A stretch of DNA of 64,000 bases from G963667675 sp964291545. GTDB lineage: Bacteria; Chloroflexota; Dehalococcoidia; Lucifugimonadales; UBA3495. The notes under the pieces are model-generated. The model was not told the origin of the DNA. It made no database searches and saw only the letters and a list, made by a program, of their open reading frames with translations. Positions 56,017 through 64,000 of the stretch are shown here, piece after piece. The translations under genes and the position numbers were made by a program. The stretch is taken from positions 806,001 to 870,000 of the forward strand of contig OZ219861.1 in assembly GCA_964291545.2 (NCBI GenBank), given 5' to 3'. The number at the start of each line of letters is the position of its first letter. Within the stretch, counting starts at the first letter, position 1.

Positions 56017-57390
56017 TTGGCTCTTCCCATTGTCGCCATTATCGGACGCCCCAACGTCGGCAAATCGTCCCTCTTCAACCGCATCCTGGGGCGGCGTCAC
56101 GCCATAGTGTCCGAGGTGGCGGGCACCACCCGCGACCGCCTCATGTCCGAGGCCCAGTGGGACGACCGCCGCTTCATCCTCATCGATACCGGGGGCCTGG
56201 AATCCAACCCTGAGGGGGCCATACGGGAAAAGGTGCAGGAACAGGCCGACATGGCCCTGTCCTCCGCCGACGTTATAGTTTTCGTCACCGACGTAATGGA
56301 GGGTCTTACCCACGGGGACGAAGACGTTGCCCAGCGCCTGCGCCGCACCGACAAGCCGGTCATCCTCGCGGTCAACAAGTCGGACAACGATAACCGGGAA
56401 TTGGGCTCCCCCGAGTTTTTCCGCTTGGGATTGACCGACCCCCTGCCCATCAGCGCCTATCACAACTTCGGCATCTTTGAGTTGATGGACCGCATCATCT
56501 CCCACTTCCCTCCCGAGCCTGACCAACTGGACCCTGAGGACGAAGACCCCGAGGACGCGCCGGAAATCCAGCCCGGTAAATCAGCGTACGGCGAACTGAA
56601 GCTTGCCATCGTCGGCCGCACCAACGTGGGCAAGTCCATGCTCCTGAACGCCATTCTCGGCCAAGAACGTTCTATAGTCAGCCAGACCGCCGGCACCACC
56701 CGCGACGCCTTGGACACCAACCTGACCTACGAGGGCCGCGACCTCGTCATCATCGACACCGCCGGCATCCGGCGGCCGGGGCAAGTCCAGCGCGGCATCG
56801 AGAAGTACAGCGTCATCCGGGCCGTCAGCGCCGTCAACCGCAGCGACATTACCCTGCTGGTCACCGACGCTTCCGAGCTGGCCACGGCCCAGGACGCCCA
56901 CATCGCCGGCTTGGCCTGGGAGATGTGCCGGGGCCTGATAGTCGTAGTCAACAAGTGGGACCTGTCGGAGAGCGATGACCGCGCCGCCCGCGCCTGGGCC
57001 GTAGCCCGCGTGCAGGAGCGGCTGCACTTCATGAGCTACGTCCCCATCTGCTTCACCTCGGCCCTGAACGCCCAGGGCATCGACGACTTGATGCAGACGG
57101 CCCTGGACCTGTGGCGAGAGCGGCTGCGCTTTGTGCCCTCTCGCGAGTTGCAGTACATGCTGGCCGACGCCTTGGCCAGCCACGCTCCGCCGCCGGTGAA
57201 GCGGCAGAGAAACAGGCGGCTGCGCATCAGCCGGCTCCGGCAGGTAGACGTAAATCCGCCCACATTTGTGTTCGCCGTAGACAACCCCAAGCTGGTACAC
57301 TTTACCTACCAACGGTACTTGGAGAACCGGCTCCGTGCCACCTTCGGTTTCGACCGCACCCACCTGAGGCTGCTGTTCAAGAAGCAATGA
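56017..57390 (+). CDS. der: Ribosome biogenesis GTPase Der (EngA)
   Basis: Essential two-GTPase protein for 50S assembly. 457 residues: first G domain GRPNVGKSSLFN, DTGGLE, NKSD; second G domain GRTNVGKSMLLN, DTAGI, NKWD; then a C-terminal KH-like domain (FAVDNPKLVHFTYQRYLENR). The acidic linker between the domains (DEDPEDAPE) is normal. Start is TTG 56017 with GGAGA eight bases upstream. Overlaps plsY by four bases. Confidence 0.95.
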   Translation: MALPIVAIIGRPNVGKSSLFNRILGRRHAIVSEVAGTTRDRLMSEAQWDDRRFILIDTGGLESNPEGAIREKVQEQADMALSSADVIVFVTDVMEGLTHGDEDVAQRLRRTDKPVILAVNKSDNDNRELGSPEFFRLGLTDPLPISAYHNFGIFELMDRIISHFPPEPDQLDPEDEDPEDAPEIQPGKSAYGELKLAIVGRTNVGKSMLLNAILGQERSIVSQTAGTTRDALDTNLTYEGRDLVIIDTAGIRRPGQVQRGIEKYSVIRAVSAVNRSDITLLVTDASELATAQDAHIAGLAWEMCRGLIVVVNKWDLSESDDRAARAWAVARVQERLHFMSYVPICFTSALNAQGIDDLMQTALDLWRERLRFVPSRELQYMLADALASHAPPPVKRQRNRRLRISRLRQVDVNPPTFVFAVDNPKLVHFTYQRYLENRLRATFGFDRTHLRLLFKKQ

Positions 57391-58118
57391 ACAAGGTCTT
57401 CACCCCATTGGTGTTCGTTTTGGTTGTGCTCCCCGCGTTGGCCGCGGCAACCGTCATCGTATTCTTGATGGTGGAAGACCAAGGGGTCGTCGCCCGTTAT
57501 GCGATAGTTCTGGCCCTCGCCTACCTCCTCGGCTCAGTGCCGTGGGGCTACCTCCTGCTGCGCTTGCGGTCGGGGGTGGACGTCCGGGAGTTCGGCAGCG
57601 GCCGCACCGGTATGTCCAACGTCCTGCGCACCGGCGGCGGCAAGGTGGCGGGACTGGTGTTGGTGCTGGACGTCGCCAAGGGAATCCTGTCCGTCATGCT
57701 CGCTCGCGAGGTAATAGGCACTACCACCGGCGAGGTGGTTGCCGGACTCGCTTCACTCATTGGCCACAACTGGCCGGTGTTTCTACAGTTTCGCGGCGGC
57801 CGGGGAATACTCACCGGCCTGGGCAGCCTGTCGGTCATGGCCCCCATCGCCGGGGCCGCAGCCACGGTCACGTTCCTCATTGGGACCAAGGCCAGCCGTT
57901 ACGTATCCCTGGGCAACATCCTGGGAGTGTTTATGAGCGCAGCGGCGCTGCTGGGCTTGTGGCTGGCCGGAGAGAGGTCCGGCATCTACGTCTTCTACGG
58001 TCTATTCGGCGGCATCATTATCCTCTGGCAGCACCGGGACAACATCAAGCGCATCCGCGAGGGCAACGAACGCAAATTGGGCCAGCCGGCGGCCCCGGTC
58101 ACCGGCGGCCCCGGTTAA
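57387..58118 (+). CDS. plsY: Glycerol-3-phosphate acyltransferase PlsY
   Basis: Acyl-phosphate:G3P acyltransferase starting phospholipid synthesis. 243 residues with an N-terminal extra helix, then LAYLLGSVPWGYLL, GSGRTGMSNVLRTGGGK and GHNWPVFLQFRGGRGILTGLG, the three PlsY signature loops (GSGNxGxTNxxR-like; here GSGRTGMSN). The ATG overlaps the der stop (ATGA). The frame is open 92 codons further upstream but only inside der. Paired with gpsA, which makes its G3P substrate. Confidence 0.92.
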   Translation: MNKVFTPLVFVLVVLPALAAATVIVFLMVEDQGVVARYAIVLALAYLLGSVPWGYLLLRLRSGVDVREFGSGRTGMSNVLRTGGGKVAGLVLVLDVAKGILSVMLAREVIGTTTGEVVAGLASLIGHNWPVFLQFRGGRGILTGLGSLSVMAPIAGAAATVTFLIGTKASRYVSLGNILGVFMSAAALLGLWLAGERSGIYVFYGLFGGIIILWQHRDNIKRIREGNERKLGQPAAPVTGGPG

Positions 58119-58156
58119 CTGAAGCGACGGCCCCCGGGTTGCGGAGCGATAGTCAT

Positions 58157-59158
58157 TTGACCGAGAAGGTGGCCATAGTCGGCCCCACCACTTGGGGGAC
58201 GACCCTGGGGATTATCCTGGCCCGCAGCGGGGTCCCCGTCACCATCCTGGCCCGCACCCAGGCCGAGGCCGACCGGCTCAACGCCGAGAGGCAAAACCGG
58301 CGCTTCCTCCCCGACGCCCCATTCCCTGAGGGCTTGGACGTATCCGGCGACCAACAGGAGACGTTGCCCCCCACCAGCCTCGTCATCATCGCCGTGCCCT
58401 CCCACCGGCTCAGGGACAATATCCGCTCTATCCGGGACCATCTGTCTCCTGACGCCACCATTCTGAGCGCCAGCAAGGGGCTGGAACTGCCCCAGGGCAA
58501 GCGGATGTGCCAAGTGTTGGAGGAAGAGCTATTCGGCAGATACCACGCCGCCATCTGCGCCCTTTCCGGACCCAACCTGGCCAGGGAAATCGTCGAAGGC
58601 AAGCTGTCCTCGGCGGTGGTGGCCGGGCCCGACCCCGACCGCACCCGCCGCGTCCAAGCGACGTTGACCTCCAGTTCTTTCCGCGTCTACACCAGCAGCG
58701 ACGTCGTCGGTGTGGAAATGGGCGGGGCCCTGAAGAACATCATCGGCATCGGCGCCGGAATGGCCGACGGGCTTGGTATGGGCGCCAACGGAAAAGCGGC
58801 TTTCATCACCCGCGGCCTGGCTGAAATGACCCGGCTGGGGATAGCCGCCGGCGCCCAGGTCCCGACCTTCGCCGGCTTGGCCGGATTGGGAGACCTGGTT
58901 GCCACCTGCACCAGCCCCCTCAGCCGCAACCGTTACGTTGGACAGCAACTGGCCCAGGGCAAGTCCTGGGAGCAGATTCAACAGTCGATGGACAACGTTG
59001 CGGAAGGCGTGAACACCACCAGCGCCGCCCTGGCCATGGCCTCCAGGCTCAACGTGGAAATGCCCATAGCCCAGGTCACCTACCGGGTGCTGTTCGAGGG
59101 TTTGCCGCCCATGGAAGCGGCCGCCCGGTTGATGGAACGGCCCGCCCGCCCCGAGTGA
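58157..59158 (+). CDS. gpsA: Glycerol-3-phosphate dehydrogenase [NAD(P)+]
   Basis: Makes sn-glycerol-3-phosphate for phospholipids. 333 residues from TTG 58157 (GGAG ten bases upstream). Dinucleotide motif is VAIVGPTTWGTTLG, with PTT in the place of the usual GGS, as in other Chloroflexota versions I recall. Substrate blocks SGPNLAREI, GGALKNIIGIGAGM, and GLAGLGDLVATCTSPLSRN (dimer/active site) are intact. An open frame extends to 57542 within plsY but is spurious. Follows plsY by 38 bases. Confidence 0.93.
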   Translation: MTEKVAIVGPTTWGTTLGIILARSGVPVTILARTQAEADRLNAERQNRRFLPDAPFPEGLDVSGDQQETLPPTSLVIIAVPSHRLRDNIRSIRDHLSPDATILSASKGLELPQGKRMCQVLEEELFGRYHAAICALSGPNLAREIVEGKLSSAVVAGPDPDRTRRVQATLTSSSFRVYTSSDVVGVEMGGALKNIIGIGAGMADGLGMGANGKAAFITRGLAEMTRLGIAAGAQVPTFAGLAGLGDLVATCTSPLSRNRYVGQQLAQGKSWEQIQQSMDNVAEGVNTTSAALAMASRLNVEMPIAQVTYRVLFEGLPPMEAAARLMERPARPE

Positions 59159-59174
59159 CCTGCAGTAACGGCCT

Positions 59175-59546
59175 CTAGCGCAGGCCGCCGGACTTCAACC
59201 CCGGAATCCGCTCCAACAGCCAGCCCGCTGCCACCCTGCGGTGGCATGGCTTCCCCTCTCTCTCGAAGCACAGCAGCGTGACCTGTTCCAAGCCTGCCAG
59301 AGACAACGCCCACTCCTGGAACTGCTCCGATTGGCTGTACGCTGCGTCCAGTCCCTGCCTGTATTCCAGCGAGAGGGCGTCGAAGTCCAGGTCGCCCCTC
59401 CGGTAGGCCTGCAGCAGTTGCCGGTCCGGGTACAGGAACGGCGCAACCTCCCACTGGGTCTGCCGCCCCCGGGGATGGGCGCGGGACACCCGGTAGCATT
59501 GCCCCTTCCAGTCCTGCGGGTCGTAGAAGCTGGCCGTGTAGAGCAT
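59175..59546 (-). CDS. DUF488 family protein
   Basis: 123 residues. YTASFYDPQDWKG at the start and VTLLCFEREGKPCHRRVAAGWL at the end are the DUF488 signatures (Cys-Phe-Glu and Cys-His-Arg). The family has no established function; a nucleotide- or metal-binding role has been guessed from the Cys/His pair. It follows the YbhN-like gene by five bases and converges with gpsA. ATG 59546. Confidence 0.8.
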   Translation of the reverse strand: MLYTASFYDPQDWKGQCYRVSRAHPRGRQTQWEVAPFLYPDRQLLQAYRRGDLDFDALSLEYRQGLDAAYSQSEQFQEWALSLAGLEQVTLLCFEREGKPCHRRVAAGWLLERIPGLKSGGLR

Positions 59547-59551
59547 CGCCC

Positions 59552-60592
59552 CTATGCTTTCTCAGCCCTGTGGACACCGGCCGGTTGGGCCGCCGCCGCC
59601 AGGCGCCGGACCGCCTGCCTCCCCAGGAACATCGCCGCGCCCAGGACGATTATGCTCAAGTAGGTAATCGCCCGGTCCACCACCACCATCGCCAGGGCCG
59701 CGTCGGCGGTCAACCGGGACAAACGCACCGCCAGCCCGGCTACCCCCGGCTCCACCGCGCCGAAACCTCCGGGAGTTGGGACTAAGCTCAACAGCGAGTT
59801 GGCCATGGTCAGGACGATCACCAGGGGAATGCCGACGTCCAGCCCCAGGGCCTGCACCACCAGGTACAGCCGTCCCGCCTCCGCCGTCCAGGCCAGCAGC
59901 CCCAGCCCCGTGACCGGAGCCAGCCTGCGAAAGCTGGCCAGGGTGCCGTGGTGCAGATTCCTGTAGCCCTCGGCCAGCCAGCCGGGCAGTCTCCTCTGCG
60001 CCCAGGTCTTTGCCCACGTCATCAACGCCACCACGGCCGCCATCAGGACAACGCCGGTCACCGCCAGGCCGAGGACGACCCAGGCTGCGCCGCCCTCCGG
60101 CCCCACCAGGAAGGGCACCGCGATCAGCAGCAACACAGCGATGAGCACGGCCTCCAAGGTCCTCTCCGCCAGGATGGTTCCTACCGTGCTGGCGAAAGAG
60201 GCCTTCTGCTCGTCGTGGTACACGTACGCCCGGTAGGCGTCCCCCATGCGGAACCAGGTCACCGCGTTGACAAACCAGCCCAACAGCACCAGCTGTCCGC
60301 AATACAGCGTCCCCGGCGGCGGCTTGTCCGGCTCCTGGGTGTTCTCCAACAGCAGTCGCCACCTGGCGCCCCGGAGAATAAATGCGGTGTAGTGGACCCC
60401 GAAGGCCGCGGCCAGCAGCCAGCCGTTGGCGCCCTTTACCTGGTCCCACGTATTGCCCAGGTCGATGTCGAAACGGGTAACAAGAAAAACGAGGAAGGCG
60501 GCGACCAGGGCTGCCGATACCAGTGAGGGAAGGGAAAGGAGACGGCGCTTGATCTCCCTGGGGTCGCCAATGCGCCTCTCGTGACCGGCCAT
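59552..60592 (-). CDS. Lysylphosphatidylglycerol synthase TM-region/YbhN-like flippase
   Basis: 346 residues with about eight hydrophobic helices. Motifs include YTAFILRGARWRLLLEN (a conserved R-W-R segment near the start), NAVTWFRMGDAYRAYVYH, and LLSLVPTPGGFGAVEPG (the PxPGGxGxxE motif), characteristic of PF03706/UPF0104. These transport or flip lipids such as lysyl-PG or polyprenyl-linked glycolipids. No attached synthetase domain. It lies between ispH (gap 40) and DUF488 (gap 5), one operon. Confidence 0.85.
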   Translation of the reverse strand: MAGHERRIGDPREIKRRLLSLPSLVSAALVAAFLVFLVTRFDIDLGNTWDQVKGANGWLLAAAFGVHYTAFILRGARWRLLLENTQEPDKPPPGTLYCGQLVLLGWFVNAVTWFRMGDAYRAYVYHDEQKASFASTVGTILAERTLEAVLIAVLLLIAVPFLVGPEGGAAWVVLGLAVTGVVLMAAVVALMTWAKTWAQRRLPGWLAEGYRNLHHGTLASFRRLAPVTGLGLLAWTAEAGRLYLVVQALGLDVGIPLVIVLTMANSLLSLVPTPGGFGAVEPGVAGLAVRLSRLTADAALAMVVVDRAITYLSIIVLGAAMFLGRQAVRRLAAAAQPAGVHRAEKA

Positions 60593-60632
60593 TATTGCTG
60601 AAAGGCGTCCACAGGCAGCGGACGCAGCACTG

Positions 60633-61538
60633 TTAGCGCAGCTCCTTGGGCAGCGTGAAAGCCACGTCTTCTTCCACCCCGCTAAGGAGGGTCACTTTCT
60701 CCGGGGCCAGCGCCTCGATGACGCTTTCCACCAGCACTTCCGGGGTGGAAGCGCCGGAGGTGATGCCCACCTTTGCCTTGCCTTCTATCCAGGACGGCTG
60801 GATTTCTTCCGGGCCGTTGATCAGGTAAGACGTGGTCCCTTCCGCCTCGGCCACCTCTCGCAGCCGGTTGCAATTCGAACTGTTCTGGGCCCCAATGACC
60901 AGCAGCAGGTCCACCATGCCGGCCATCTTGGTCACCGCCTCTTGCCGATTGGTCGTGGCGTAGCAAATGTCGTTGCGCACCACCGCGTTGTAGAACTTAC
61001 CCTGGATGGCGTCGATGGCCCGGCCCGTGTCTCTCACCGAAAGCGTGGTCTGGGTCAGCACCGCCACCTGTTCGTCGGCATCCCAGTCGGGCAACTGGGC
61101 GCCGGAGTCGTCGGCGATCAACGTCATGTCCACCTGGCCCATCGTCCCACGCACCTCCTGATGGCCCCGGTGTCCCACCAAGAGCACCTTCTTCCCTTCC
61201 CGGTGGTACTTCTTGGCCTCGTTGTGCACCCGGGTCACCAGGGGGCACACCGCGTCGATAACCCTCAGGCCCCGCTCCTCGGCCTTCCGAAAGTCCTCGG
61301 GCGGGGAGCCGTGGGCCGAGAACACCACCAGCGAGCCGGGAGGCACCTCGTCCACCGCCTCCACGGTGATGGCCCCCTTCCGTTCCAGGTCGGCCACCAC
61401 GTGGGGGTTGTGCACTATCTGGTGCTTGACGTACACCGGCGGCCCGTACCTCTGGAGGCAAATCTCCACAACCTCGATGGACCGGACCACACCGGCGCAG
61501 AACCCCCGAGGCGAACTCAGGATTACTTCCAAGACCAT
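60633..61538 (-). CDS. ispH: 4-hydroxy-3-methylbut-2-enyl diphosphate reductase
   Basis: Last step of the MEP isoprenoid pathway; makes IPP and DMAPP. 301 residues with the three cluster cysteines: SPRGFCAGV (Cys14), DAVCPLVTRVH (middle), NDICYATTNRQEAV (third), and HGSPPEDF with the catalytic acid region. The [4Fe-4S] enzyme is oxygen-sensitive. First gene of an operon with the YbhN-like and DUF488 genes. Good starting context MVLEVILSSPRGF. Confidence 0.95.
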   Translation of the reverse strand: MVLEVILSSPRGFCAGVVRSIEVVEICLQRYGPPVYVKHQIVHNPHVVADLERKGAITVEAVDEVPPGSLVVFSAHGSPPEDFRKAEERGLRVIDAVCPLVTRVHNEAKKYHREGKKVLLVGHRGHQEVRGTMGQVDMTLIADDSGAQLPDWDADEQVAVLTQTTLSVRDTGRAIDAIQGKFYNAVVRNDICYATTNRQEAVTKMAGMVDLLLVIGAQNSSNCNRLREVAEAEGTTSYLINGPEEIQPSWIEGKAKVGITSGASTPEVLVESVIEALAPEKVTLLSGVEEDVAFTLPKELR

Positions 61539-61661
61539 TCCTCCCGCGTGAATGCGCTATCTGACAGCATATCATACCCGACGGCAAATATTCACGACGA
61601 CCAGCGACCGGCGGCTCCGGTGTCGGCCAACCCACCGCTTATCCCCCCGCCCACGCTATGC

Positions 61662-61667
61662 TATAAT
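61662..61667 (+). promoter_or_regulatory. prs -10 box
   Basis: GC-TATAAT-CCG, 80 bases before the prs ATG. It has the same context as the boxes of mazG and the PPOX pair. The leader could hold regulatory structure, but I see none. Confidence 0.55.
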
Positions 61668-61746
61668 CCGTTGGCCCCATTACTCCCGGCTGGGCACTGC
61701 CTTGCCAGTCCGATTCTGCTGCTAGTCCGGTTTGCGAGGGTCGACG

Positions 61747-62697
61747 ATGAAACCAGTGCTCGATGAACTGAAGATTTTCAGCGGCACCGGCCACCGGGGC
61801 CTGGCGGAAGACGTCTGCCAATACCTGGACATTCCCCTGGGCCAGGCCGAGGTCTTCAAGTTCGCCAACGACAACACCTTCGTCCGCATCCAGGAGAACG
61901 TCCGCCAGCGGGACGTCTTCGTCGTCCAACCCACCTGCCAGCCGGTCAACGACAACCTGATGGAAATGCTGATCATGATCGACGCCTGCAAAAGGGCCTC
62001 GGCCGGTCGCATAACCGCGGTCGTCCCCTACTACGGCTATGGCCGCACCGATAAGAAGGACCAGCCCCGCGTGCCCATCACCGCCCGCCTGGTCGCCGAC
62101 CTTCTTTCGACGGCCGGCGCCGACCGCCTGCTCACCGTCGACCTCCACGCCGGGCAGATTCAGGGCTTCTTCAACATTCCCGTAGACGAACTCACCGCCC
62201 TGCCCATACTGACCGACTACTTCCAGGCCAAGGAAATCCCCGACTTGGTCGTCGTGGCCGTGGACATCGGCATCAGCAAGAAGGCCAGGGACGTGGCCGA
62301 GCGGCTTGGGGCCCCCCTCGCCATCATCGAGAAACGCCGGTTGGGCAACGACGAGCGCACCGAGACCATGAACGTAATCGGCGACGTGCGCGGCAAGGTG
62401 GCCCTGACCTTCGACGACGAAATCGACACCGGCGGCACCATCGTCAGTTCGGCCAACACCTTGGCGGAGCATGGCGTGAAAGAGGTGTTCTGCTGCGTCA
62501 CCCACCCGGTGTTGTCCCGCAACGCTCCCGACATCATGGCTAACAGCGAGTTCACCGAGGTTGTCGTCACCGACACCATTCCCATGACCCCCGAGAAGCG
62601 CAACGGCAAATTCACCGTCCTCTCTGTCGCTCCCTTGCTGGGAGAGGCCATCTACCGCATCCACCGGGGAATGTCCGTCGGCGAGATGTTCACCTAG
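61747..62697 (+). CDS. prs: Ribose-phosphate pyrophosphokinase
   Basis: Makes PRPP for nucleotides, His, Trp and NAD. 316 residues: IFSGTGHRGLAEDVCQYLDI, VVPYYGYGRTDKKDQPR (ATP/Mg site), DLHAGQIQGFFNIPVDEL, and the PRPP loop TFDDEIDTGGTIVSSA. ATG 61747 has GAGGG seven bases upstream; a TTG five codons earlier is less likely. Supports purD and the purine pathway. Confidence 0.95.
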   Translation: MKPVLDELKIFSGTGHRGLAEDVCQYLDIPLGQAEVFKFANDNTFVRIQENVRQRDVFVVQPTCQPVNDNLMEMLIMIDACKRASAGRITAVVPYYGYGRTDKKDQPRVPITARLVADLLSTAGADRLLTVDLHAGQIQGFFNIPVDELTALPILTDYFQAKEIPDLVVVAVDIGISKKARDVAERLGAPLAIIEKRRLGNDERTETMNVIGDVRGKVALTFDDEIDTGGTIVSSANTLAEHGVKEVFCCVTHPVLSRNAPDIMANSEFTEVVVTDTIPMTPEKRNGKFTVLSVAPLLGEAIYRIHRGMSVGEMFT

Positions 62698-62759
62698 CCC
62701 CCGCAGCCCCAGGGTCAACGTCCCTCACCGACCGTTGTTCTCATAGAGAGGTATGTCCC

Positions 62760-63935
62760 ATGTACGACCTGCTGATTAAGGGCGGAACGGTCATCGACCC
62801 CGCCGCCGGCGTCAACAGCCCCCACGATGTTGCCGTGGAAAATGGCGCCATCGCCCTAGTATCCCCGGAGATCGCCGCCGCTGAGGCGCGGAGAGTCGTA
62901 GAGGTCAAGGGCAAGATGGTCACCCCCGGCCTCATCGATGTCCACACTCACGTTTACGACGGAGTTACCGGCAGCGGGGTCCAGGCCGACTTGGGCGGCG
63001 TCCGGGCCGGAGTCACCACCATGGCCGATGCCGGCAGCGCCGGCTGCGACACCTTCGGCGGGTTCCCCAGCCACATCATTCCCAACAACCACACCGAGAT
63101 CATCTGCTTCCTGCACATCTGCCGCACCGGCCTGGCCACCAGGCCCGACATCTTCAGCCCCGACAGCATCAACCTCGACGAAACAGTCCGGGTGGTGTCC
63201 GAAAACCGGGACATAATCACCGGCATTAAGGCCCGCATGGTCTCCCCCGCCCTGGAAATCATGGGCATGGAAATGCCCCGGCTGGCCAAGCGCGCCGCCC
63301 AGGAAGCCGGCGTCAAGCTCATGGTCCACATCGGCGACACCGAGCACCGCTACGACCCCAACGTCATCCGCCAGCTTCTGCCCATCATGGAAGAAGGCGA
63401 CATCGTTACCCACCTCTTCACCGCCAACCCCGGCGGCGTAATCGACGCCGATGGCAAGCTGGTCCCCGAGGCCCGGGAGGCCCAGGAACGCGGCGTCTGG
63501 CTGGACACTGCCCACGGCCGCTTCAACTTCAGCTTCGACATCGGCGAGCGCGTCCTCGACCAGGGCATCATCCCCCACTGCATCAGCACCGACTTGACCC
63601 TCCCAGGCCGGACCCACACCGTCCACAGCATGACCGAAATGATGAGTCGCTTCCTCGCCCTTGGCTTCACCATGGACGACGTGGTCGCCATGTCCACCAT
63701 CAACCCGGCCAGGGCCTTGGGAGTGGACGACCGCCTGGGCAGCCTGGAACCAGGCAAGCAAGCCGACATCTCGGTCTTGGAAGTGTTGGACGGCAATTGG
63801 CTGGTCTACGACGCCCTGAACCAGTCCCGGAAAGTCGACAAAGCGGTGGTCCCTACGCTAACCGTCAAGAAAGGCCAGGTCTTCGAGGCCGGCTGGGGCC
63901 CCCGCCCCTGGGGCTGGGAACCCGACCGGGCTTAG
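62760..63935 (+). CDS. Amidohydrolase-family metallohydrolase (dihydroorotase/deacetylase type)
   Basis: 391 residues of the amidohydrolase superfamily: GLIDVHTHVYDGV (HxH metal ligands), GIKARMVSPALE with the probable carboxylated Lys, LMVHIGDTEHRY, GDIVTHLFTANPGG, and HCISTDLTLPG (metal Asp). It aligns with the 'amidohydrolase/deacetylase' group near D-aminoacylase and dihydroorotase. No pyrC neighbour is seen, so a catabolic hydrolysis of an N-acyl or cyclic amide substrate is more likely. GAGAGG ribosome site before ATG 62760. Confidence 0.85.
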   Translation: MYDLLIKGGTVIDPAAGVNSPHDVAVENGAIALVSPEIAAAEARRVVEVKGKMVTPGLIDVHTHVYDGVTGSGVQADLGGVRAGVTTMADAGSAGCDTFGGFPSHIIPNNHTEIICFLHICRTGLATRPDIFSPDSINLDETVRVVSENRDIITGIKARMVSPALEIMGMEMPRLAKRAAQEAGVKLMVHIGDTEHRYDPNVIRQLLPIMEEGDIVTHLFTANPGGVIDADGKLVPEAREAQERGVWLDTAHGRFNFSFDIGERVLDQGIIPHCISTDLTLPGRTHTVHSMTEMMSRFLALGFTMDDVVAMSTINPARALGVDDRLGSLEPGKQADISVLEVLDGNWLVYDALNQSRKVDKAVVPTLTVKKGQVFEAGWGPRPWGWEPDRA

Positions 63936-63962
63936 GGCCGCGCCGGAGGGTTAAGGAGAATG

Positions 63963-64000
63963 ATGGGCACGGCTTACGTCACTATCCAGGTGGCTGACCG
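63963..64000 (+). CDS. Start of a further gene, cut by the window end
   Basis: AAGGAG at 63953-63958 precedes ATG 63963 (an ATG at 63960 also exists). The 12 codons visible (MGTAYVTIQVAD) recall the N-terminus of retropepsin-like proteins such as 44676-45077 (MGTFHWPLTV), but this is too short to decide. Confidence 0.4.
   Translation, partial: MGTAYVTIQVAD

Noticed and set aside
57111..57386. Longer PlsY reading frame
   Set aside because: The extra 92 codons lie inside der, which fully explains this DNA.
1..64000. tRNA and rRNA genes
   Set aside because: I scanned for T-loop GTTCGA-type contexts and long conserved rRNA segments and found none outside coding genes.

Overview
Organism. The window is about 64 kb of high-GC, gene-dense bacterial DNA. 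The gene content points to an uncultured marine or soil Chloroflexota, most likely Dehalococcoidia of the SAR202 type; this is inference from content, not a phylogeny. Supporting signs are a coenzyme F420 kit (NADPH:F420 reductase, three PPOX-type F420/flavin oxidoreductases, two luciferase-like monooxygenases), two cytoplasmic reductive-dehalogenase-like iron-sulfur proteins, paired SDR and MaoC enzymes, a lone molybdenum hydroxylase large subunit, a thiolase/DUF35 pair, a split glycine dehydrogenase, and heme A synthesis genes that imply an aerobic terminal oxidase. I see no rRNA, tRNA, CRISPR array, intact transposase, prophage or plasmid origin.

Layout. 1-3.1 kb: betaine-type ABC importer proV-proW behind a promoter whose -10 box lies inside a large inverted repeat. 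3.2-10.1 kb: PPOX proteins, a 3-hydroxyisobutyrate-type dehydrogenase and the glycine cleavage operon gcvT-H-PA-PB. 10.1-13.6 kb: ctaA-ctaB-hydrolase operon and a small toxin-antitoxin-like pair. 13.7-19.6 kb: ABC-2 exporter, two lipoproteins, a MmgE/PrpD-carboxymuconolactone decarboxylase operon, a CDGSH protein. 19.7-24.7 kb: MFS exporter, FmdB-type zinc ribbon, DUF1461 membrane protein, mazG, purD. 24.7-27.1 kb: a repeat island with a GIY-YIG nuclease remnant, hairpin repeats and three small orphan genes. 27.2-31.1 kb: molybdenum hydroxylase, DUF35 protein and thiolase. 31.3-34.7 kb: a Fic gene with a second copy of its promoter/start region just downstream, F420 reductase, small proteins and tandem desulforedoxins. 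35-40.3 kb: LLM oxidoreductase, CvpA, PAP2 phosphatase and a large surface metallopeptidase lipoprotein with a regular 35-residue repeat. 40.8-49.9 kb: cmk-plsC, then a catabolic block (LLM, SDR, retropepsin-like protein, SDR, two MaoC-type proteins, leucine dehydrogenase), cyclophilin and rsmI. 50-53.2 kb: two near-duplicate RdhA-like genes separated by a small membrane protein. 53.6-64 kb: pentapeptide-TIR protein, then argF-der-plsY-gpsA, ispH-ybhN-like-DUF488, prs and an amidohydrolase.

How it works together. Housekeeping (one-carbon, purine/PRPP, phospholipid and isoprenoid precursors, arginine, heme A) alternates with accessory oxidative catabolism: F420/FMN oxidoreductases, SDRs, hydratases, a thiolase, amino-acid dehydrogenase and betaine uptake would suit a heterotroph using recalcitrant organic matter. 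Expression signals are readable. Clear TATAAT-type -10 boxes precede many genes, and several (mazG, argF, PAP2, the ABC ATPase) sit so close to the start codon that leaderless or near-leaderless mRNAs are likely.

Most novel material: the RdhA-like pair with its intervening membrane protein, the 35-residue PW-repeat metallopeptidase, the duplicated promoter around the Fic gene, and a dispersed intergenic hairpin-repeat family whose loop occurs in both orientations. All positions and similarities were judged by eye; no database search or alignment program was run.
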